A stretch of 5,049 nucleotides of DNA. It comes from JBJXHB01 sp046160725 (GTDB lineage: Bacteria; Pseudomonadota; Gammaproteobacteria; Burkholderiales; Burkholderiaceae_C). The position numbers were made by a program, and so were the translations under genes. Shown one piece after another: positions 1 through 5,049 of the stretch. The stretch spans positions 1 to 5,049 of the forward strand of contig JBJXHB010000530.1 of NCBI GenBank assembly GCA_046160725.1, written 5' to 3'. A model generated the notes under the pieces. The model saw only the letters and a program-made list of their open reading frames with translations. It was not told the origin of the DNA and did no database searches. Within the stretch, counting starts at the first letter, position 1; each line of letters begins with the position of its first letter.

Positions 1-387
1 GTCACCGCGGTGACGCTGGCCGCCACCGCCGAGGCCCTGGTGCTGGGCCAGCGCGCCGGGCTGGACCCGGCGGCGATGGTCGACGTGCTGAATCAGTCGA
101 CCGGTGGCTCCTGGATCACGCAGACGCATTTCCACCAGCGCATCTTCAACCGCGCCTTCGACGACCCGTTCCAGCTTGCCCTCATGCTCAAGGACATCGG
201 CATCGGCGTGCAATTGGCGCAGGACACCGGCACGCCGGTGCCGCTGGCCGCGCTGAACCAGCAGTTGTGGCGCATGGCCGACGCCGCCATGGGGCCCGGC
301 GCCAGCATCAGTGAGCTGGTGCGCTGGATCGAGCGCCAGACCGGCACCGCGCTCGGCGCCACCCCGCTCGCGAAGGCATCGACATGA
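1..387 (+). CDS. 3-hydroxyisobutyrate dehydrogenase-family NAD(P)-dependent oxidoreductase, C-terminal part (5' end outside window)
   Basis: The reading frame is open from base 1, and 128 codons are visible before the TGA at 385-387. Family members are about 290-300 residues, so the N-terminal Rossmann domain and the catalytic Lys of the GxxxKxxNN motif lie upstream. What remains is the all-helical second domain. AEALVLGQRAGLD (visible residues 10-22) and STGGSW (33-38) match the family's AEAlxLaxkaGLd and SsGrSW stretches. FQLALMLKDIG (57-67) contains the conserved Lys-Asp pair of the C-terminal domain. The family oxidises beta-hydroxyacids such as 3-hydroxyisobutyrate, or reduces tartronate semialdehyde, with NAD(P). 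The substrate here is unknown. A GTG at position 10 is internal, not the start. The gene overlaps the MmgE/PrpD gene by 4 bases, so the two are almost certainly co-transcribed and translationally coupled. The family call is firm; the substrate is not. Confidence 0.9.
   Translation, partial: VTAVTLAATAEALVLGQRAGLDPAAMVDVLNQSTGGSWITQTHFHQRIFNRAFDDPFQLALMLKDIGIGVQLAQDTGTPVPLAALNQQLWRMADAAMGPGASISELVRWIERQTGTALGATPLAKAST
372..376 (+). promoter_or_regulatory. Ribosome binding site of the MmgE/PrpD gene
   Basis: GAAGG lies 7 bases before the ATG at 384, inside the last codons of the upstream dehydrogenase gene. It supports 384 as the true start and, with the ATGA overlap, indicates translational coupling. 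Confidence 0.65.
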
Positions 388-1754
388 CGATCCGCACGCC
401 CGAGCAGACGCTCGCACATTTCGTCGTCACACTGGACGCTGCGACGGTCCCGTCGCGGACACGCCAGGTGGTGCGCCACGTCGCCATGGCCGCGCTCGGC
501 GCCGGCGTGGCGGCCAGCGCCGAGGACGGCATCGCCGGCCTGCGCGCCTTGCTGCGCGGTCGCGGCGGCGCGGCCCAGGCCCGCACGCTGGTGTTCGGCG
601 ACGCGCTGCCGGCGGTGGCTGCGGCGCAGCTGAACGGCACACTCTGCCGGGCGCTGGACTTCTGCGACGCGATGGCCCCCGGGCCGCACTTCGGCTCGGC
701 CCTGCTGCCCGCGGCACTGGCCGCCGCCGAGCTGCGGGGCGGCTGCGATGGCGCCACCTTCATGGCCGCGCTGGTCGCCGGCTGCGAGATGGGCGCGCGC
801 TTCAATCTCAGCGAGCGCCAGTACGACGGTTTCGACCCCACCGGGGTGGCCGCGCCGTTCGCCGCGACGGCTGGCGCGGCGCGCGTGCTGGGACTGGACG
901 AGGCCCAGACCCTGCAGGCCCTGGCGCTGGCCTTCAACCGCTGCGGCGGCAGCTTCCAGAGCAACATCGACGGCACGCTGGCGGTGCGCACCATCCAGGG
1001 CTGGGTGGCGGCCACGGCCATCGAGTGTGTCGAGCTGGCCCGCGCCGGTCTGACCGGGCCGCCGAACTTCCTGACCGGTGTCTACGGCTATCCGCACCTG
1101 TACGGCCGCGACACGCTGGCCGTGGCCGACATCGTCGGCGGCCTGGGCGACGAGTGGCGGCTGCAGCGCATGATGTTCAAGCCCTACCCCAGCTGCGGCG
1201 CGACGCAGGGCCTGACCGCCCTGGTGCTGGGGCTGGCGGCCGAGTTGTCCCTTTTGCCGGACCAGGTCGCGGCGCTGCGCATCACGCTGCCACCCTACGC
1301 CCACAAGCTGGTGGGCCATGCCTGGCGCATCGGCCACAACCCGCGGGTCAATGCGCAATTCAGCGCCCAGTACTGCGCAGCCAGTGCCATCGTGCGCCGC
1401 AGCTCGACGTTGGCGCACTTCACGCCGCAGGCGGTGTCGGACGCGGCGGTGCTGGGCCTGATCCCGCGCATCGAGACGGTGTCCGAGCCGGCGCTGGACG
1501 CCCGTGGCCACACCGCGGTGGACATCCGCCTGACGCTCACCGACGGCCGAGCCTTCGAGCGTGGCCTGGACGTGGCGCCCGGCTTCCCCGGTGCCGGGCT
1601 GAGCGACGCCCAGCAGCGCGCCCGCTTCGCCGACTGCATGGCCTATGCACCGCATCCCTTGACCGACGGCGCGGCGCAGCGCTTCCTGGACGCGGTGGAT
1701 GCGATGGAGTCGCTGCCGGATGCACGGGCACTGATGGACCTGCTGCAGGGTTGA
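384..1754 (+). CDS. MmgE/PrpD family protein (2-methylcitrate dehydratase / cis-aconitate decarboxylase superfamily), divergent active site
   Basis: The 456-residue product has the normal length for the MmgE/PrpD fold. Family hallmarks appear in order: LNG (83-85) followed by ALDFCD (90-95); H102 and LLPAALAAAE (107-116) of the helical domain; GFDPTG (149-154); a Gly/Ala-rich helix and LGLD (169-172); LARAGLTGPP (218-227); FKPYPSCGATQ (265-275), which opens the lid-domain segment; and Y330. Characterised relatives dehydrate 2-methylcitrate, decarboxylate cis-aconitate to itaconate, or handle related small polycarboxylates in the cytoplasm. Compared with ACOD1/IRG1 (numbering from memory), D92, H102, K266 and Y330 fit conserved positions. 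However, the usual GFHPT His is Asp151, the Thr after DFDD is Ala96, the first catalytic Lys region reads Val201-Arg202, and the His after the KPYP segment is Gln275. It therefore may not be a citrate-type dehydratase. The start is supported by a GAAGG site and coupling to the upstream gene. The family is clear; the reaction is unknown. Confidence 0.92.
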   Translation: MTIRTPEQTLAHFVVTLDAATVPSRTRQVVRHVAMAALGAGVAASAEDGIAGLRALLRGRGGAAQARTLVFGDALPAVAAAQLNGTLCRALDFCDAMAPGPHFGSALLPAALAAAELRGGCDGATFMAALVAGCEMGARFNLSERQYDGFDPTGVAAPFAATAGAARVLGLDEAQTLQALALAFNRCGGSFQSNIDGTLAVRTIQGWVAATAIECVELARAGLTGPPNFLTGVYGYPHLYGRDTLAVADIVGGLGDEWRLQRMMFKPYPSCGATQGLTALVLGLAAELSLLPDQVAALRITLPPYAHKLVGHAWRIGHNPRVNAQFSAQYCAASAIVRRSSTLAHFTPQAVSDAAVLGLIPRIETVSEPALDARGHTAVDIRLTLTDGRAFERGLDVAPGFPGAGLSDAQQRARFADCMAYAPHPLTDGAAQRFLDAVDAMESLPDARALMDLLQG

Positions 1755-1790
1755 CGGCGGCCTGCCCTGGCCGGGCGTTCGCCGCGCGTC

Positions 1791-1817
1791 ACGCCCGCGA
1801 CACCACCGCGGGTGTTT
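1791..1817 (+). terminator. Hairpin after the MmgE/PrpD gene, possible weak terminator
   Basis: Bases 1791-1799 (ACGCCCGCG) pair with 1807-1815 (CGCGGGTGT) in a 9-bp stem with one G-T wobble and a 7-base loop. Only a short TTT (1815-1817) follows. It sits 36 bases after the MmgE/PrpD stop, in the 131-base gap before the SDR gene. The rest of this gap (1755-1885) shows no convincing promoter. The hairpin could end or attenuate the upstream transcript, but the T tract is weak and GC-rich DNA often forms such stems by chance. Confidence 0.35.
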
Positions 1818-1885
1818 CACCGGTCACTCGGGCCAGTGGGCGCATGGTGCAATCCGGCGTTGATCACCCTCTGCATCCAAGCGTC

Positions 1886-2782
1886 ATGAGCACCCCCAAC
1901 GCAGGTCGCCTGCAAGGCAAGGTCGCCGTCGTCACCGGCTCGGCCTCCGGCATCGGCGAGGCCACCGTCGATCTCTTCGTGGCCGAGGGTGCGAAGGTCA
2001 TCGCAGCCGACCGCAACGCAGCGGCCGGCGCAGCAGCGGCGGCGCGGCATGGCGAGGCCGTGCGCTTCGTGCCATGCGACGTCACGCGGCTGGACGAGCT
2101 GAAGGCGGCCATCGACCTGGCGGCCAGCCACTTCGGCGGCCTGGACATCCTTTTCTCCAACGCCGGCGCCGGCGGCAGCGTGGGCGGGGTCGAGACCTTC
2201 GACGCCGCCGGCTGGGACGATACCCAGCACCTGCTGCTGCGGTCGGTCGCCGCCGGTGCGTCCTTTGCTGTGCCGCACATGAAGCGCCGGGGCGGCGGGG
2301 CCATCGTCAACACCTCGTCGATCTCGGCCCTGCAGGCCGGCTACGCGCCGCTGGCCTATTCGGTGGCCAAGGCCGGCGTCCTGCACTACACCCGGCTGGC
2401 CGCCACCGAGCTGTCGGCGCACCGCATCCGCATCAATGCCGTGGTGCCGGGCTTCATCGCCACGCGCATCTTCGGTGGCATCTTCGGGCTCGACCATGCC
2501 GGTGCGCAGGCCCTGGCCGACAAGGTGGCGGCCGGCAGCGCGAGTGCCAACCCGATCGGCCGCAGCGGCCTGCCGCGCGACATCGCCGAGGCGGTGCTGT
2601 ACCTGTCCAGCGACGTCGCCGGCTTCGTCACCGGCACGCACATCGTGGTCGACGGCGGCCTCACCATCGGGCCGCGGCACGCCTGGGACCCCAGCGTCGA
2701 CGGCCCGATGACCTCGGCGCTGGGCATCCCGCGTGCCCAGCTGGAGGCCATGCGCGCCGCCCGCCGCGGCACGGCCGGCTGA
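1886..2782 (+). CDS. Short-chain dehydrogenase/reductase (classical SDR), probably NAD-dependent
   Basis: The 298-residue product has the classical SDR layout: nucleotide-binding TGSASGIG (17-24), acidic D42 at the end of strand beta-2 (VIAADR), which favours NAD over NADP, D65 in the CDV motif, and SNAG (91-94, usually NNAG). Catalytic residues are Ser145, Tyr158 and Lys162 (YSVAK), followed by PGFIATRI (188-195) and a C-terminal VDGG. After VDGG a tail of some 35-40 residues extends beyond many SDRs. The helix aligning with the fourth catalytic residue reads TQHLLLRSV (113-121), putting Leu117 where Asn is usual. SDRs of this type interconvert secondary or primary alcohols and carbonyls in steroid, terpenoid and alicyclic breakdown; beside a P450, oxidation of a hydroxylated product is a reasonable inference. 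An in-frame ATG at 1844 would add 14 residues. I prefer 1886 because it places TGxxxGxG at the usual distance. Neither start has a clear Shine-Dalgarno site. Confidence 0.9.
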   Translation: MSTPNAGRLQGKVAVVTGSASGIGEATVDLFVAEGAKVIAADRNAAAGAAAAARHGEAVRFVPCDVTRLDELKAAIDLAASHFGGLDILFSNAGAGGSVGGVETFDAAGWDDTQHLLLRSVAAGASFAVPHMKRRGGGAIVNTSSISALQAGYAPLAYSVAKAGVLHYTRLAATELSAHRIRINAVVPGFIATRIFGGIFGLDHAGAQALADKVAAGSASANPIGRSGLPRDIAEAVLYLSSDVAGFVTGTHIVVDGGLTIGPRHAWDPSVDGPMTSALGIPRAQLEAMRAARRGTAG

Positions 2783-2858
2783 CCTGCGTCACGCCGCCGC
2801 CGCCACGTTCGCACAGAATCCGTCCGGTCCCCAACCTCTCCCCTCCAACGCCACCGCC

Positions 2859-3179
2859 ATGCCCACTGTCACCTTCATCGCCCACAACGGCAACCGCAGC
2901 ACCGTCACCGTGCCGGCCGGCACCACGCTGATGCGCGCGGCCGTGGACAACAACGTCGCCGGCATCGACGGCGACTGCGGCGGCCAATGCGCCTGTGCCA
3001 CCTGCCATGTGTTCGTCGACCCGGCCTGGACCGAGCGCTTCGGCGCGCGCGGCAGCAACGAGGAGGACATGCTGAACTTCGCCGCCGAGGTGCGCGACAA
3101 CTCGCGCCTGGCCTGCCAGATCACGCTGACCGACGCGCACGACGGCCTGGTGGTCAACCTGCCCGAAGGCCAGCACTGA
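2859..3179 (+). CDS. Putidaredoxin/adrenodoxin-type [2Fe-2S] ferredoxin
   Basis: The 106-residue protein is almost the same length as putidaredoxin, with a matching N-terminus (MPTVTFIAHNG). Cluster ligands are Cys40, Cys46, Cys49 and Cys86, in the C-x5-C-x2-C-x36-C pattern of vertebrate-type ferredoxins. The motif reads CGGQCACATCHVFVD, with an additional non-ligand Cys44. NSRLACQI (81-88) and DGLVVNLPEGQ are also typical. Asp39, just before the first ligand, corresponds to the putidaredoxin Asp38 that contacts its P450. The C-terminal Trp of putidaredoxin is absent; this protein ends in His. It lies 67 bases upstream of the P450 gene and is very probably its electron donor. An in-frame ATG at 2733 lies inside the SDR gene and would give an unnatural N-terminal extension, so 2859 is chosen. 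The 38 bases before the start are pyrimidine-rich with no Shine-Dalgarno match. No ferredoxin reductase is visible. Confidence 0.95.
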   Translation: MPTVTFIAHNGNRSTVTVPAGTTLMRAAVDNNVAGIDGDCGGQCACATCHVFVDPAWTERFGARGSNEEDMLNFAAEVRDNSRLACQITLTDAHDGLVVNLPEGQH

Positions 3180-3207
3180 GCGGCCCGGCCGTCCTGCATC
3201 CACTGCC

Positions 3208-3226
3208 GCCCGGGCCGAGCCCGGGC
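3208..3226 (+). other. Perfect 8-bp hairpin between ferredoxin and P450 genes
   Basis: GCCCGGGC occurs at 3208-3215 and again at 3219-3226, separated by CGA. The unit is its own reverse complement, so the pair can form an 8-bp all-GC stem with a 3-base loop, or each copy can act as a palindromic site. No T tract follows, so it does not look like an intrinsic terminator. It lies 28 bases after the ferredoxin stop and 7 bases before the P450 ribosome binding site. An RNA-stability or translation-tuning role between the two redox partners is possible but only inferred. Confidence 0.5.
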
Positions 3227-3233
3227 ACCTGAC

Positions 3234-3240
3234 AAGGGAG
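3234..3240 (+). promoter_or_regulatory. Ribosome binding site of the P450 gene
   Basis: AAGGGAG ends 6 bases before the ATG at 3247. It is the strongest Shine-Dalgarno sequence in the window and fixes the P450 start. The ferredoxin, SDR and CoA-ligase genes lack a comparable site. Confidence 0.75.
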
Positions 3241-3246
3241 CCTGTC

Positions 3247-4533
3247 ATGAACGCACCGTCCGACCTTCCCAAGCTGTCCCTCGCCGAACGCCAGGCCCAG
3301 GCCCGCGATGAGGCCTTCAGCATGCCGCTGGACCAGATCGACCCGGCCCAGGGGCGCTACTTCGTGACCGACACCGTCGGACACTACTTTGCGCGGCTGC
3401 GCCGCGACGCCCCGGTGCACCGCTCGGTGAGCCCGATCTTCGGGCCGTACTGGTCGGTCACGCGCTATGCGGACATCATGTACGTGGACACGCACCACAA
3501 CGAGTTCAGCTCCGACTGGTCCAAGGGCGGCATCACGCTGACCGACCCGCCGCCGGAAGAGCAGCTGCCGATGTTCATCGCGATGGACCCGCCGCGGCAT
3601 GACGACCAGCGCAAGGCCGTCAGCCCCATCGTCGCGCCCGGCAACCTGGCGCAGATGGAGCACCTGATCCGCCAGCGCACCTGCAAGGTGCTGGACGAGC
3701 TGCCGCGCAACGAGACCTTCAACTGGGTCGACAAGGTCTCGATCGAGCTGACCACGCTGATGCTGGCCACGCTGTTCGACTTTCCGCTGGAGGACCGCCG
3801 CAAGCTCACGCGCTGGAGCGACGTCACCACCACGCCGACCACCCGCATCCACCCGGACGGCATGGACCCGGCGGCGCGCTGGGCCGAGCTGCAGGAGATG
3901 CTGGCCTATTTCACACGGCTGTGGAACGAGCGCGTCAATGCCGCGCCGGGCAACGACCTGATCTCGATGCTGGCGCACAACCCGGCGACGCGGAACATGG
4001 GCCCCATGGAGTACATGGGCAACCTGGTGCTGCTGATCGTCGGCGGCAACGACACCACCCGCAACTCCATGACCGGCGGCATCCTGTCGATGATGCGCCG
4101 GCACCCCGACCAATGGGCCAAGCTCAAGGCCAACCCGGGGATGCTGGACAACGCGGTGTCCGAGATCATCCGCTGGCAGACGCCGCTGGCCCACATGCGC
4201 CGCACCGCGATGGTGGATGTCGAGGTCGGCGGCCAGCGCATCAAGGCCGGCGAGAAGGTGGCGATGTGGTACCTGTCGGGCAACCGCGACGAGGCCATGT
4301 ACGACGACGCCGATGCGCTGAACATCGAGCGGCCGCGGCCGCGCCAGCACCTGTCCTTCGGCTTCGGCATCCACCGCTGCGTGGGCAACCGCCTGGCCGA
4401 GATGCAGCTGAAGATCCTGTGGCAGGAGATCATGAAGCGCTTCGACCACATCGAGGTGATCGACGAGCCCCGGCGGGTGTTGTCATCCTTCGTGCGCGGC
4501 TATACCGAGCTGAACGTGCGCATCCCGGGCTGA
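3247..4533 (+). CDS. Cytochrome P450, CYP153-like (class I bacterial hydroxylase)
   Basis: The 428-residue soluble P450 has no membrane anchor. Key motifs are MDPPRHDDQRK (113-123) in the helix C region; LIVGGNDTTRNS (263-274), the oxygen-activating I helix with Asp269-Thr270; ExxR at Glu306-Arg309; and the heme loop FGFGIHRCVG (371-380) with Cys378 as heme ligand. The I-helix GGNDTTRNS, SEIIRWQTPLAHMRRTA and FVRGY near the C-terminus resemble what I recall of CYP153, a family known for terminal hydroxylation of alkanes, fatty acids and terpenes such as limonene. The assignment is from memory of the family, not a search, and a neighbouring family cannot be excluded. The ferredoxin encoded just upstream would deliver electrons; the reductase must be elsewhere. 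The neighbouring SDR and CoA-ligase genes suggest that the hydroxylated product is oxidised and activated as a CoA ester. The start is fixed by AAGGGAG. A terminator-like hairpin follows the stop codon. Confidence 0.93.
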   Translation: MNAPSDLPKLSLAERQAQARDEAFSMPLDQIDPAQGRYFVTDTVGHYFARLRRDAPVHRSVSPIFGPYWSVTRYADIMYVDTHHNEFSSDWSKGGITLTDPPPEEQLPMFIAMDPPRHDDQRKAVSPIVAPGNLAQMEHLIRQRTCKVLDELPRNETFNWVDKVSIELTTLMLATLFDFPLEDRRKLTRWSDVTTTPTTRIHPDGMDPAARWAELQEMLAYFTRLWNERVNAAPGNDLISMLAHNPATRNMGPMEYMGNLVLLIVGGNDTTRNSMTGGILSMMRRHPDQWAKLKANPGMLDNAVSEIIRWQTPLAHMRRTAMVDVEVGGQRIKAGEKVAMWYLSGNRDEAMYDDADALNIERPRPRQHLSFGFGIHRCVGNRLAEMQLKILWQEIMKRFDHIEVIDEPRRVLSSFVRGYTELNVRIPG

Positions 4534-4553
4534 GCCTGCCCGTCCAGCGCCCG

Positions 4554-4592
4554 GGGCGCCGGCGCGGCTGCGCGCCCGGCGCCCTTGTCTTT
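4554..4592 (+). terminator. Probable Rho-independent terminator after the P450 gene
   Basis: GGGCGCCGG (4554-4562) pairs perfectly with CCGGCGCCC (4576-4584). The stem continues with CGCG (4563-4566) to CGCG (4571-4574) after one bulged C, leaving the 4-base loop GCTG. The T-rich tail TTGTCTTT (4585-4592) follows at once, which is notable in such GC-rich DNA. It begins 20 bases after the P450 stop and ends 32 bases before the next gene's ATG, so it probably ends or attenuates the ferredoxin-P450 transcript. Confidence 0.7.
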
Positions 4593-4624
4593 CGGCGAGC
4601 CCGGACACCCATCCGCCTGACGCG

Positions 4625-5049
4625 ATGAGCCACGACCCGTTCTTCGACGACCCGCGCATGCTGGCGCCGCGCCAGGTGGAGCGCACCGACATCGGCGACG
4701 GCAGCTTCGTGCTGACTCATCCGCTGCCCTTGCAAGCCTACGAGCGCTGCGTGGGCACATGGCTGGAACGCTGGGCGCTCGAGCGGCCCGATGCCACTGC
4801 GTTTGCCGAGCCGGCGCCGGGCGGCGGCTGGACGATGCTCACCTGGCAGGCGCTGCGCCAGCGCGTGGGGGCCGTGGCACAGGGGCTGCTGGACCTGCGC
4901 CTGCCGGCGGGCCGGCCGGTGGCCATCCTGTCGGACAACAGCCTGGACCACCTGGTCCTGATGCTGGCGGGCATGCATGCCGGCATCACCGTGTGCAGCG
5001 TCTCCAGCGCCTATTGCCGGCTGGCCGGCGGCGCCTACGACCGCATCCA
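4625..5049 (+). CDS. Acyl-CoA synthetase, feruloyl-CoA synthetase type (AMP-forming), N-terminal part (3' end outside window)
   Basis: The frame stays open from the ATG at 4625 to the window edge, giving 141 codons of a protein family usually about 600 residues long. DGSFVL (25-30), PLPLQAYERCVGTWLERWA (33-51), RPVAILSDNS (97-106) and the stretch MHAGITVCSVSSAYCRL (117-133) match the N-terminal part of feruloyl-CoA synthetase-like members of the ANL adenylation superfamily. The ATP-binding P-loop and adenylation core lie beyond the window. These enzymes join a carboxylic acid, often aromatic, to CoA using ATP through an acyl-adenylate. In this cluster it would activate the acid formed after P450 and dehydrogenase steps, but the substrate may be non-aromatic. 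No clear Shine-Dalgarno precedes 4625; an in-frame ATG at 4658 (residue 12) is an alternative start. The upstream hairpin suggests expression partly separate from the P450 gene. Confidence 0.85.
   Translation, partial: MSHDPFFDDPRMLAPRQVERTDIGDGSFVLTHPLPLQAYERCVGTWLERWALERPDATAFAEPAPGGGWTMLTWQALRQRVGAVAQGLLDLRLPAGRPVAILSDNSLDHLVLMLAGMHAGITVCSVSSAYCRLAGGAYDRI

Noticed and set aside
93..1820. Long open frame on the minus strand (575 codons)
   Set aside because: It lies antisense to the dehydrogenase fragment and the MmgE/PrpD gene, which have clear family motifs. Its product is rich in Arg, Gln, Gly and His with no recognisable domain, as expected for a shadow frame in GC-rich DNA.
1825..1838. 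CACT and AGTG as a short inverted repeat that might be an operator before the SDR gene
   Set aside because: The arms are only 4 bases and the flanks do not extend the symmetry, so it is not distinguishable from chance.
311..1885. Upstream extension of the SDR frame, which would make a fusion protein of over 800 residues
   Set aside because: The frame happens to stay open through the MmgE/PrpD gene, but its translation there is Arg/Pro/Gly-rich nonsense. The SDR domain begins normally at 1886.
2791..2819. Possible promoter before the ferredoxin gene, with CAGAAT at 2814-2819 as a -10 box
   Set aside because: No reasonable -35 box lies 16-18 bases upstream, and one partial hexamer match is expected by chance.
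2733..2858. Longer N-terminus for the ferredoxin from the ATG at 2733
   Set aside because: It would overlap the SDR gene and add 42 Ala/Pro-rich residues not found in putidaredoxin-type ferredoxins. The product from 2859 aligns from its first residue.
3154..4449. Long open frame on the minus strand (431 codons)
   Set aside because: It is antisense to the P450 gene, has no recognisable domain, and its low-complexity composition is typical of a mirrored GC-rich frame.

Overview
The window is about 5 kb of very GC-rich DNA (roughly 70% by eye, third codon positions almost all G or C). It carries six genes, all on the + strand, and both end genes are cut by the window edges. Base composition, codon use and protein character suggest a proteobacterium, most likely a betaproteobacterium of the Burkholderiales type. 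That placement is inferred from style, because no phylogenetic marker is present.

Layout: (1) 1-387, the C-terminal part of a 3-hydroxyisobutyrate dehydrogenase-family (beta-hydroxyacid dehydrogenase) protein. It overlaps by 4 bases (ATGA) with (2) 384-1754, a complete MmgE/PrpD-family protein. A 131-base gap with a hairpin at 1791-1815 follows. Then come (3) 1886-2782, a classical short-chain dehydrogenase/reductase (SDR); (4) 2859-3179, a putidaredoxin/adrenodoxin-type [2Fe-2S] ferredoxin; and (5) 3247-4533, a cytochrome P450 that I recognise as CYP153-like. A strong intrinsic-terminator-like hairpin with a T-rich tail lies at 4554-4592. (6) From 4625 to the window end runs the N-terminus of an AMP-forming acyl-CoA synthetase of the feruloyl-CoA synthetase type.

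Together this looks like part of a catabolic cluster. The ferredoxin passes electrons to the P450, which would hydroxylate an aliphatic or alicyclic carbon. The SDR could oxidise the resulting alcohol or a ring hydroxyl, and the CoA ligase would activate the resulting acid for beta-oxidation-like breakdown. The beta-hydroxyacid dehydrogenase and MmgE/PrpD proteins would act on small branched or hydroxylated acids. The substrate cannot be read from the sequence, and no ferredoxin reductase gene is in the window.

The main oddities are an MmgE/PrpD protein with several substituted catalytic-site positions, an SDR with Leu where the catalytic-tetrad Asn is expected, a perfect 8-bp hairpin between the ferredoxin and P450 genes, and a terminator-like hairpin only 32 bases before the CoA-ligase start. 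I see no RNA genes, mobile elements, CRISPR arrays or long repeats. The system is made of known families; any novelty lies in the combination and in the altered active sites.
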